Source: a virus. Taken from it: DNA of 37,601 nucleotides. The translations under genes were made by a program, and so were the position numbers. How positions within the stretch are numbered: the stretch's first letter is position 1; each line of letters begins with the position of its first letter. The stretch spans positions 1-37,601 of IMG/VR virus record IMGVR_UViG_3300042479_001090. One strand, 5' to 3'. The notes beneath the pieces were generated by a model. It did no database searches. It worked only from the letters and a program-made list of their open reading frames with translations, and had not been told where the DNA came from. This document shows positions 1 through 8,558 of the stretch, one piece after another.

Positions 1-144
1 GGAATAACTTTGGGTAGCATTAGTGTAGACACTGGATATTGTTCTCCAGTTAATATAGCTAATCATTGTATTTATAATAGAATATTAACAGACGCAGAAA
101 TATCTCAAAATTTCCAAGCAACAAAAACAAGATTCGGATTATAA
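1..144 (+). CDS. C-terminal end of a LamG-like phage adhesin (partial at 5' edge)
   Basis: Reading frame 1 is open from the window edge to the TAA at 142-144 and gives 47 residues. The end, RILTDAEISQNFQATKTRFG plus Leu, is the typical last strand and helix of the concanavalin A-like (LamG type) jelly rolls found in phage tail proteins, and the same pattern closes the next gene (ALSAAQVLQNYNATKGRFG). The protein therefore probably belongs to the same adhesin series. The next ATG follows after 3 nt, so the two genes are likely cotranscribed. The rest of the gene lies outside the window, so its size and other domains are unknown. Confidence 0.8.
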   Translation, partial: GITLGSISVDTGYCSPVNIANHCIYNRILTDAEISQNFQATKTRFGL

Positions 145-147
145 TAT

Positions 148-2142
148 ATGGCTTTACAATATTCACCAAAAATAGTTCAGGATTCTTTAGTGATGTGTTT
201 AGATGCATCAAATAATAAATCATATCCAACTGATTTGCCTGTAAAAAATGGATTGGTTATGTGGATGGATGCTGCTGATGATACTACATTTAGTTATAGT
301 TCAGGAACCACAGTGAGTCAGTGGAGAGATAAAAGCGGATTTAATTATCATATGGTTCCTGTTTCTGCGGGACCAACTAGAAATGCTTTTTTAAATTCCA
401 GAAAAGTAATAGCATGTACTACGAGCCAACAAATATGGAATTCTGCAATTAATTTAGTTACTTCTACTTATACAATATTTGGCGTTACTAGATTAACAGG
501 AACAACTAATGCTAGAGTTTTAAGCACTCAATATACTGGAAACTTAGGGGGTAATTGGCTCTTAGGTCACTGGGCTGGTTATGTAAACCAATACTTTGCG
601 GAAGGATGGGTTTCAGGTCCATACGGAACTGCCGCAAATACTGCGTGGAATATATTTATGGGTGATTGGAACCGCATCGGCGATTTAGCAAATTTATATA
701 CAAATGGAACAGCAATTGTAATTAATTCTGTTGGAGCCGAAGCTGGGCCAATGGGATTGGGAATAAATATTAACTCTGAAACTTCAACATGTGAAGCCGC
801 AGAAATAGTTGTATTTGATAGAGTTTTATCAGCCACAGAATTAAAACAAGTCCACACATATCTTGGACAAAAATGGGGTATATCTAATACTGATAGAAGC
901 ACAGTTAATTTGGCAGGAGGATTTACTAGCCCTTGGTTATTAGGAGTCGGAGATGGCGAAACTAATAATATGCCAACATACTCTCCTTATAATAAAACAT
1001 TTGTTTTTGATGGCACTAATGACATTATATCATACCCAAATGCGTTAGGGACATTTGCGTCGTATACATTTTCATTTTGGGCTAGAAGAAATGTTGAAAG
1101 TAAAATGGCTTTTTCATCTTATGGTAATGCTGCGTTTTATTGGTTTGGAGATAATAGTTGGGCGTATACGCATGGTGGAGTTTTTGGTGAAAAATACTAC
1201 AATAAGGCAGTGAGTATTCCTCTTGGATCTTATGGGCATTATTGCGTAACTTATGATGGAGCGGCAGTTAGGATTTATAGAAATGGTATTTTCGAAGATT
1301 CTCAAGCTACTACAGGGGCTGCTGTTTTTAACGTTGGATTGCAATTAGGACGGTTTGGAGCCGATCCAACAGGTTACGCATTTAGTGGAGATATTGCTAA
1401 TTTTTTAATGTATACAAGAGCATTATCTGCCGCAGAGGTCGCTCAAAATTATGAATCACAAAAAGCTAGATTTGCAAATTATATTGTAACTAGTGGTCTT
1501 GTATTAAATCTTGATGCTGGTAATATATATAGTTATGGCGGCGCTGGAACAACATTTTATGATGTAAGTCCAACCGCTTTATCTTGGACAATTAATAATG
1601 CAACATATAATTCAAGTGATCCAAAATATTTTAGTTATAATGGTAGTGATAGTTGGTTACAATCATCTACTTCCGCAGCTTATGATTCTCAAACAATAAC
1701 AATGGAATGTTGGTTCTATACTAGCACTGTATCACAAAATGGATTCTTATTTGAAAAAGGAGCAGTAAATAGTCAATATAGCATGTTTTTATCAGGTGGC
1801 GATACATTTCTTTTTAGAACAATAGGAGGCACAATAAATAATCAAGATTTAACTTTCACTTCTTCTACTTATTTGACTGCGAATGTATGGAATCATGTTA
1901 TTTGTACTTACAATGGAAGTATAAAAATTATATATGTTAATGGTATTCAAGTTGCGAGTGTGAACGCTTCTGGAACATTAAATACAGGCCAAACAAATCA
2001 ATATATTGGAAAATATGGCAATGCGGGAAATAATTATCCATTCAATGGAAGAATAGGAGAATCAAGAGTTTATAATATTGCATTATCTGCCGCTCAAGTT
2101 TTACAAAATTACAATGCTACAAAAGGAAGGTTTGGATTATAA
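148..2142 (+). CDS. Tail adhesin with three LamG-like jelly-roll domains
   Basis: This 664-residue protein has no signal peptide or membrane segment, as expected for a virion protein. Three concanavalin A/LamG-like domains are visible. One spans about residues 30-247 (start LVMWMDAADD, end ATELKQVHTYLGQKWG). A second spans about 275-445 (FVFDGTNDIISYP, FSFWARR, AEVAQNYESQKARF). A third spans about 450-664 (GLVLNLDAGN, ITMECWFYTS, AAQVLQNYNATKGRFGL). The first 27 residues (SLVMCLDASNNKSYP) look like the opening strand of a fourth jelly roll whose remainder resumes after residue 260, so domain one may be inserted inside domain two. Such domains usually bind sugars or cell-surface polymers. The ATG at 148 follows the preceding stop by 3 nt and has no Shine-Dalgarno. 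The adhesin role is inferred from family; the ligand is unknown. Confidence 0.85.
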   Translation: MALQYSPKIVQDSLVMCLDASNNKSYPTDLPVKNGLVMWMDAADDTTFSYSSGTTVSQWRDKSGFNYHMVPVSAGPTRNAFLNSRKVIACTTSQQIWNSAINLVTSTYTIFGVTRLTGTTNARVLSTQYTGNLGGNWLLGHWAGYVNQYFAEGWVSGPYGTAANTAWNIFMGDWNRIGDLANLYTNGTAIVINSVGAEAGPMGLGININSETSTCEAAEIVVFDRVLSATELKQVHTYLGQKWGISNTDRSTVNLAGGFTSPWLLGVGDGETNNMPTYSPYNKTFVFDGTNDIISYPNALGTFASYTFSFWARRNVESKMAFSSYGNAAFYWFGDNSWAYTHGGVFGEKYYNKAVSIPLGSYGHYCVTYDGAAVRIYRNGIFEDSQATTGAAVFNVGLQLGRFGADPTGYAFSGDIANFLMYTRALSAAEVAQNYESQKARFANYIVTSGLVLNLDAGNIYSYGGAGTTFYDVSPTALSWTINNATYNSSDPKYFSYNGSDSWLQSSTSAAYDSQTITMECWFYTSTVSQNGFLFEKGAVNSQYSMFLSGGDTFLFRTIGGTINNQDLTFTSSTYLTANVWNHVICTYNGSIKIIYVNGIQVASVNASGTLNTGQTNQYIGKYGNAGNNYPFNGRIGESRVYNIALSAAQVLQNYNATKGRFGL

Positions 2143-2170
2143 TTGTTGTTTGAATCTTAAATTTGTATTC

Positions 2171-2178
2171 TATTTATA
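2171..2178 (+). promoter_or_regulatory. TATWTATA start-site element upstream of the 2119-residue fibre gene
   Basis: TATTTATA lies 6 nt before the ATG at 2185, in a 42-nt AT-rich gap with no Shine-Dalgarno. The same element sits 4-6 nt before several other starts in the window. It could be a late-type -10 promoter element giving a nearly leaderless mRNA, or an unstructured ribosome entry site. Confidence 0.35.
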
Positions 2179-2184
2179 TAACAT

Positions 2185-5100
2185 ATGTCAGATCTAATCA
2201 TCACACCAGGTTCAGGTAAAATTGATTTTATTTATCAAAGTGGACAAGAAGTATCCAGACTTGAATCTATAATTATTGATCCAATTGACGGTTTAGTTTT
2301 TTCAGGTAAAATATCAGCTTCTTCGGTAACTTCACCTATTAATGTTACGGCTACTTCTTCAAATTTAAGTTATCCATTCATTTTTGCTAGTTCAACATCA
2401 ACAGGTCCAAAAAGTTTATTAATTGATAGTGCTGGTGGTACATATAATCCATCAACAAATACTGCTACAATTGATGTATCTGGTAATTTAACAGGTACTG
2501 CTACAACCGCTTCATACGCAAATGCGTTAAATGCAGCTAATAGTTACACTGTTGTCGGAATAACAGGCAATTTAACAGGTACTGCTACAACTGCTTCATA
2601 CGCAAACAATTTAAACGCAGCTAATAAATACACTGTTGTCGGTATTACAGGCAGTTTATTTGGAACAAGTAGTTGGGCCACTAATGCGACTAATGCATTA
2701 CAATTGGGTGGGACTGCAGCTGCAAGTTATGTAACACTGACGGGTGTACAAAATTTAACAGACAAAACAATTACCGGTACATTTACTGGCAATTTAACTG
2801 GTACTGCTACAACCGCATCATATGCCAATGCTTTAAATTCAGCTAATAATTATACAGTTGGTACAATAACAGGTGCATTAACTGGTACAAGTAGTTGGGC
2901 TACTAATGCATTAACTGCTACAAATGCGACACAATTAAATGGTCAAGCTGCTTCATATTATACAAATATACCTGCGAGATTGGGATATACACCTGTAAAT
3001 CAAGCTGGTGATACAGTTGCTGGTAATTTGACGGTTAACGGAAATTTTTCGGTTAATGGTTCTTTTACTGCTTTTAGTGCAAGTAATGTATATATTAGTA
3101 GCAGTCAATTATATATAGAAGATAATATTCTTACACTCAATGCGTTTAGTCCATATTTGAGATATGCTGGTATAGAAATGTATGATAGTGGTAGTGGTAC
3201 ATTAAGCAATTTACTTTGGGATGGCGAAGGTGATTATTTTTTCTTGTCAGGAAGTAGTGTTAACGGTAAAATTATTACTGGACCTGATTCACAAGCCAAT
3301 TTAAGTTCTAACTTTGTTCCCAAAGCTACTGCGGGTTATAAATTAGGAAACAGTTTGATCTATGATGATGGAACATATGTTGGTATTGGAACAACAATAC
3401 CTGTTCAAAAATTGTCTGTCGTCGGAAATATTTATTTACCGCAATCTAATTTTATAACTTGGAATAATGGTGACGCAGAAATAACAGCTGTTTCCGGATA
3501 TAATTTAGTATTCCGTACATACACTGGATCTAGTATGACTGAAAAACTCAGAATTACTAGTGGTGGAAATGTTGGTATAGGTACAACTGGTCCATCTGCT
3601 TCATTACATGTAAATTCAACAACTGCTGGTGCAACACTATTAAGAACAGATGGAACGAATGGAACATTATTTAGTGTGGTTGATGATTTATCCGATTCGT
3701 TGATGAGTGTAAATAACAGTGCTGGTTTACCAGTATTGGAAGTATTTGCTGATGATAGAATTGTTGCGGGACAATATGGACAAAACGATTTTGTTTTAAT
3801 AAATAATAAAGTAGGCATTGGTACAAATAATCCTACTAATAAATTAACCGTAAGTGGTTCAACAAGTATTGGTGAATCTTACATTAATACCACATCACCA
3901 TCAAATGGCTTGATTGTACAAGGTAATGTTGGTATAGGTACAACACTTCCTGGTGCTAAATTACAAGTAAACGGTAATGTTAGTGGTAGTAGTTTTACTT
4001 CTAGTATAAGTAACGCAGTTGGTTTCTTGGGAACCAGTAGTTGGGCTACAAATGCTACCAACGCATTACAATTGGGTGGGACTGCTGCTGCTGATTATGT
4101 AACATTGACAGGTACACAAAATTTAACAAACAAAACAATTACCGGCACATTTACTGGCAATTTAACAGGCACTGCTACTACTGCATCATACGCAAATGCG
4201 TTAAACGCAGCTAATAATTATACAGTTGGTATAATAACAGGCAATTTAACTGGTACAGCTACAACCGCATCATATGCAAACAATTTAAATGCGGCTAATA
4301 ATTATACAGTTGGTACAATAACAGGTGCTTTGACAGGCACAAGTAGTTGGGCATCAAATGCTACAAACGCATTACAATTGAATGGAGTTGCTGCAGCAAG
4401 TTATGTAACATTGACAGGTACACAAAATTTAACAAATAAAACACTAACTTCTCCAACTTTAGTAACTCCAGTTTTAGGAACTCCAAGTTCTGGTGATTTA
4501 ACAAGTTGTACTTTTCCGACGTTAAATCAAAGTACAACAGGTACTGCTGCAACCGCATCATATGCCAATGCGTTAAACGCAGCTAATAAATACACTGTTG
4601 TTGGAATAACTGGTAGTTTATTTGGAACCAGTAGTTGGGCTACTAATGCTGTTACCGCATTAAATGGTGGTGTAACAAGTATTGTAGCAGGAACATCAAT
4701 AAGCATATCGGGCGGTACTGGTGCGGTAACAGTAAATAATAGTTCGCCAAATGCAACACATACAGGTGATGTTACAGGTGCAACTTCATTGACAATTGCA
4801 AATGATGCGGTAACTACTGTTAAAATACTAAATGCAAATGTTACTAATGCAAAATTAGCAAATAGTTCTGTTACAATTGGTTCAACGGCAGTTGCTTTGG
4901 GTGATACTGTAACAACATTTGCAGGTTTAGCTAGTGTAACTTCAACCGCATTTGTTGGTGCTTTAACGGGAAATGTAACTGGTACAGCTACTACTGCTTC
5001 ATATGCAAATGCTTTAAATACGGCTAATAATTATACAGTAAATAATTTAAAAGTTACATCAACTGTAGGTATAGGCACTACACTTCCACAAGGTATTTTA

Positions 5101-8100
5101 GAAGTTCAAGGAACAACTGATGCAAGTCTTGCTGCTATTGGATCACAAACTCAATTATGGGTAAGTGACAATAGAAATCAAACAACAGGTGTTGGTGGAG
5201 GAATTTCATTTGCTGGAGAATATATAAATTCAAACGCAGCGCAAATAACTTTTGGTGCAATTAGAGGATCAAAAGCGAATGATACATCCGCAAACACAAT
5301 TGGTAATTTAGAACTATATGCATTTGGCGGAGATTTTAAATTTCACAGTCAATATAGTCAGATTATTGGTGCGAATACAGTATTAATGACACTTAGTGCA
5401 TCAGGTAATCTTGGTATAGGTACAATAACTCCAAGTTATAAAGTTCAAGTTGCTGGCGATGCTTATATAACTAATACTTTAAAAAATGGACAAGTCGAAA
5501 CAAGAAGTTTTAAAGATACTTTCTCTAACGCAGTAGCAAATCGTGCAATTGATATTCGTTTTCCAAATACATATCTAAATGGATTAATTGAAATTGAAGT
5601 TACGTCTGGTTACAGTAATCAAAATTCGGTTGGAGTAGTAAAGAAAATATTTTCAGTTGGAGCTAACCCAAATAATGTTATTTGGAATACTACAGTCGCA
5701 AGAGTTGTTGAAGCTCATGGTGCGGCAGCAGACAATTGGACAATTGGTGATTTCGCATGGGATGCAACTAATAGTAAATATATAATTCCAATATATCATA
5801 TCGTAAGTACTGGAAATGTATTAAATATTACTATTAGATATTTCTCAGAAGGGGCACTTGATTATCCAAATCTTCCAAATACAACTGTAAGTGCGGTATA
5901 TACTGCTACAATTCCATCTGCTTATCAAACTAGGCATTATGTTTATTACAATGACAACGTTGGTATAGGCACAACAACTCCCGCTGCAAAATTACATGTA
6001 GTTGGCTCAAGTATCCTTGCAAATCAAACAACAATAAATCCAGATTCATATACAGGCGTTGTTGCGGGTAATATAGCAGATGGCAGTGGTTGGGGCGTAA
6101 CTGGTATTGGTCTTAATGGTGGTGCCGCTGGCAGAACGCTTGGTATTGGCAATAGTGGCACTGATTTCTATTTTGGTGCTAGTAACGGATCATCCACTGC
6201 GAGTTTACAAACATATATACAATTTAATGGTCCAAACAGACACGTATATCTTGTTCCTGCTTCAGGTAATGTTGGTATAGGTACAACAAGTCCAAATGCA
6301 AAGCTTGATGTTAATGGTAATGCAATAGTCACTGGATCATTGACTACAACGAGCACAATTGTTGCACGCAATTATATAATGGCTACAGATACACTTTATA
6401 TTCAAAAAGGTGTTGGCGGATATCAGAGTTATATCACAGCAGAACAAACTGCAGCAGGTACTGGAAATTCATTTAAATTCTGGAATTCAGGTACAGAAAC
6501 TTTGATGACAATTGGATACAACGGTAATGTTGGTATTGGTACTACAAGTCTTAATGCTAAATTGGTTGTAATGGGCGAAGACATCCAAAATTATGCTAAA
6601 TCAAGCGTTCCTACAGCAATAGTAGCTGATAGTGTTCCAGAATTCTTAATTGGCAGCACAGATAATATAGCAGGAGAAGAAATTACTTTAAGAATGGGAA
6701 GCGTTTTATCTTCGTACTATACTTATGGTGCTTATGTTAAGGCGATCCAAGGCTCCGGTGTTGATTATTATAAATTAGCTTTTGGTACTTCTAATGGTGC
6801 TGCTGCAACTACCAAAATGACGATTGCTAATGATGGCAATGTTGGTATAGGTACAAGTAGTCCTGGTGCTTTATTAGAAATTAGCAGTAGTACTGCAGCA
6901 AGTTTATTGAATATCAAAGGAACAGGTGGTAATGGTATATTATTTGTAAGTGGAAGTGGCAATGTTGGTATAGGTACAACTGTTACTGTTGCTAAATTAC
7001 ATGTAAATTCAACTACATCTGGTGCGACATTATTAAGAACAGATGGAACTAACGGAACATTATTTAGTGTGGTTGATGATTTAAGTGATAGCTTGATGAG
7101 TGTAAACAATAGTGCTGGATTACCTGTACTAGAAGTATTTGCGGATGATAGAATTGTTGCGGGACAATATGGTCAAAACGATTTTGTTGTAGTTAATAAT
7201 AAAGTAGGCATTGGTATAAACAATCCAGTAGCTAAATTACAAGTTACAAGTTCCACATCAATACCATCCGCAATATTTATGGGCGGTAATGTTGGTATTG
7301 GCACAACAAATCCTGTTGGTAAATTAGATGTAAGAGCAGGCAGTGGAGGTGAAATAATATTTGGATCTTATGATGCAAATTATACTGTAAGAGTCCAAAG
7401 TGGAGATCAATTAAACTTTTATAATGGCGCTTCTGCTGGTGCAGCATATATAAATTATGCAGGTGGAGCTACAGTGTTAAGTCAAAATTTACATGTAGAA
7501 AAAGCTACAGGAGGTACCACTGGATTAGTTAGAATAAAAGCCGATGGTAATTTGGGTATAGGAACAACACTTCCTACTACGCCATTGCATGTAGTGGGTG
7601 TAATTAGTGGTAGTAGTTTTAGTGGCGCAGGTACAGGTTTAACAGGAACTGCTGCTGGATTAAGTATTGGTGGTACTGCAGCAACTGCATCATACGCAAA
7701 TGCATTAAATGCGGCTAATAAATACACCGTTGTCGGTATTACAGGTAGTTTATTTGGAACCAGTAGTTGGGCTACAAATGCAGTAACCGCATTAAATGGC
7801 AATGCGACTCACACAGGTGAAGTAACAGGAGCAACTGCATTAACAATTGCAAATGATGCTGTAATCACTGCAAGAATTGCTAATGCTGCTGTAACCACTT
7901 TAAAAATTGCAGATGCGAATGTAACTAATGCAAAATTAGCAACTGATGCGGTAACTGATGTAAAAATAACAAATGGAACTATAAGCAATCTAAAATTAGC
8001 AAATAAGGCTGTAACTGTAGGCACAACATCAATTGACTTAGGCGCAGCGGCAACAACAATTGGAGGATTAGTTAGTGTCACTTCAAATGCATTTGTAGGG

Positions 8101-8544
8101 CCTTTGACTGGAAATGTAACAGGAACTGCTGATACTGCCGCTTCATTGGTAACAGTTAATAGTTATACCGTAGGAAGTTTGACAGTAAGTACAACGGCAC
8201 AATTAGTTGGTGTAAAAGAAACTTATGCTGGTGTCACTCCTGCGAGCAGTATAGTAACAATAGATTTAAATTTAGGAACAGTATTTAGATTAACTTATAA
8301 TGCCGCAATTAACAGTTTTACAATAAATAATGTTACCGCAAATAAAGTCAATTCATTTACTTTGATTAGTATACCTGCTGCTTCTGGTGCAGGTGGTATT
8401 AACTTTACATTTACTGGATATACATTGTTATGGGCAGGTAATATTACTCCTACAGCAACAACTACTAATGGTAAATTTGATGTATTTTCATTTATTTTTG
8501 ATGGCACACGTTGGTATGGATTTGTCGGAGGATTAAATTATTAA
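2185..8544 (+). CDS. Giant repeat-rich tail fibre protein (2119 residues)
   Basis: The protein is built from modules seen in long phage tail fibres. Segments of the LTGTATTASYANALNAANNY type recur through the first 900 residues and again near 1830. About fourteen VGIGTTxPxAKLxV motifs follow each other between residues about 395 and 1800. LTGTQNLTNKTLTSPTL and TPVLGTPSSGDLTSCTFP segments are interspersed, and a TTxKIxxANVTNAKLA stretch occurs twice. The last about 120 residues form a different module (SFTLISIPA, LLWAGNITPTATTTNGKFDV, WYGFVGGLNY at the extreme C terminus), known as a tip in many phage fibres. No S74 endosialidase-type chaperone is present, although VGIGTT repeats often precede one. 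The likely role is a trimeric fibre shaft with a distal tip; the receptor is unknown. The gene contains two long direct repeats, listed separately. Confidence 0.88.
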   Translation: MSDLIITPGSGKIDFIYQSGQEVSRLESIIIDPIDGLVFSGKISASSVTSPINVTATSSNLSYPFIFASSTSTGPKSLLIDSAGGTYNPSTNTATIDVSGNLTGTATTASYANALNAANSYTVVGITGNLTGTATTASYANNLNAANKYTVVGITGSLFGTSSWATNATNALQLGGTAAASYVTLTGVQNLTDKTITGTFTGNLTGTATTASYANALNSANNYTVGTITGALTGTSSWATNALTATNATQLNGQAASYYTNIPARLGYTPVNQAGDTVAGNLTVNGNFSVNGSFTAFSASNVYISSSQLYIEDNILTLNAFSPYLRYAGIEMYDSGSGTLSNLLWDGEGDYFFLSGSSVNGKIITGPDSQANLSSNFVPKATAGYKLGNSLIYDDGTYVGIGTTIPVQKLSVVGNIYLPQSNFITWNNGDAEITAVSGYNLVFRTYTGSSMTEKLRITSGGNVGIGTTGPSASLHVNSTTAGATLLRTDGTNGTLFSVVDDLSDSLMSVNNSAGLPVLEVFADDRIVAGQYGQNDFVLINNKVGIGTNNPTNKLTVSGSTSIGESYINTTSPSNGLIVQGNVGIGTTLPGAKLQVNGNVSGSSFTSSISNAVGFLGTSSWATNATNALQLGGTAAADYVTLTGTQNLTNKTITGTFTGNLTGTATTASYANALNAANNYTVGIITGNLTGTATTASYANNLNAANNYTVGTITGALTGTSSWASNATNALQLNGVAAASYVTLTGTQNLTNKTLTSPTLVTPVLGTPSSGDLTSCTFPTLNQSTTGTAATASYANALNAANKYTVVGITGSLFGTSSWATNAVTALNGGVTSIVAGTSISISGGTGAVTVNNSSPNATHTGDVTGATSLTIANDAVTTVKILNANVTNAKLANSSVTIGSTAVALGDTVTTFAGLASVTSTAFVGALTGNVTGTATTASYANALNTANNYTVNNLKVTSTVGIGTTLPQGILEVQGTTDASLAAIGSQTQLWVSDNRNQTTGVGGGISFAGEYINSNAAQITFGAIRGSKANDTSANTIGNLELYAFGGDFKFHSQYSQIIGANTVLMTLSASGNLGIGTITPSYKVQVAGDAYITNTLKNGQVETRSFKDTFSNAVANRAIDIRFPNTYLNGLIEIEVTSGYSNQNSVGVVKKIFSVGANPNNVIWNTTVARVVEAHGAAADNWTIGDFAWDATNSKYIIPIYHIVSTGNVLNITIRYFSEGALDYPNLPNTTVSAVYTATIPSAYQTRHYVYYNDNVGIGTTTPAAKLHVVGSSILANQTTINPDSYTGVVAGNIADGSGWGVTGIGLNGGAAGRTLGIGNSGTDFYFGASNGSSTASLQTYIQFNGPNRHVYLVPASGNVGIGTTSPNAKLDVNGNAIVTGSLTTTSTIVARNYIMATDTLYIQKGVGGYQSYITAEQTAAGTGNSFKFWNSGTETLMTIGYNGNVGIGTTSLNAKLVVMGEDIQNYAKSSVPTAIVADSVPEFLIGSTDNIAGEEITLRMGSVLSSYYTYGAYVKAIQGSGVDYYKLAFGTSNGAAATTKMTIANDGNVGIGTSSPGALLEISSSTAASLLNIKGTGGNGILFVSGSGNVGIGTTVTVAKLHVNSTTSGATLLRTDGTNGTLFSVVDDLSDSLMSVNNSAGLPVLEVFADDRIVAGQYGQNDFVVVNNKVGIGINNPVAKLQVTSSTSIPSAIFMGGNVGIGTTNPVGKLDVRAGSGGEIIFGSYDANYTVRVQSGDQLNFYNGASAGAAYINYAGGATVLSQNLHVEKATGGTTGLVRIKADGNLGIGTTLPTTPLHVVGVISGSSFSGAGTGLTGTAAGLSIGGTAATASYANALNAANKYTVVGITGSLFGTSSWATNAVTALNGNATHTGEVTGATALTIANDAVITARIANAAVTTLKIADANVTNAKLATDAVTDVKITNGTISNLKLANKAVTVGTTSIDLGAAATTIGGLVSVTSNAFVGPLTGNVTGTADTAASLVTVNSYTVGSLTVSTTAQLVGVKETYAGVTPASSIVTIDLNLGTVFRLTYNAAINSFTINNVTANKVNSFTLISIPAASGAGGINFTFTGYTLLWAGNITPTATTTNGKFDVFSFIFDGTRWYGFVGGLNY
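3607..3823 (+). repeat. Long direct repeat, copy 1 (within fibre gene)
   Basis: This segment encodes HVNSTTAGATLLRTDG through DDRIVAGQYGQNDFVLINNK and is nearly the same in DNA as 7000-7216, with no length change (both internal landmarks are 204 nt apart). Differences are mostly synonymous. It probably arose by duplication inside the gene and could support recombination between copies. Confidence 0.85.
7000..7216 (+). repeat. Long direct repeat, copy 2 (within fibre gene)
   Basis: This is the second copy of the segment at 3607-3823, about 3.4 kb downstream and in the same reading frame. It encodes the same LFSVVDDLSDSLMSVNNSAG core; the last residues differ slightly (DFVVVNNK here, DFVLINNK in copy 1). 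Confidence 0.85.
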
Positions 8545-8558
8545 TAATATATAAAGTT

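Noticed and set aside
3432-8507. Several long reverse-strand open frames opposite the giant fibre (rich in VVPIPTLP)
   Set aside because: They are the antisense reading of VGIGTT repeats, overlap the forward gene completely and have no independent start signals.
8511-8558. Earlier in-frame ATG for the Thr-Pro-linked fibre (start MVWICRRIK)
   Set aside because: It lies inside the end of the preceding fibre gene in another frame. The ATG at 8559 lies just after that gene's stop and has an AT start element 5 nt upstream.
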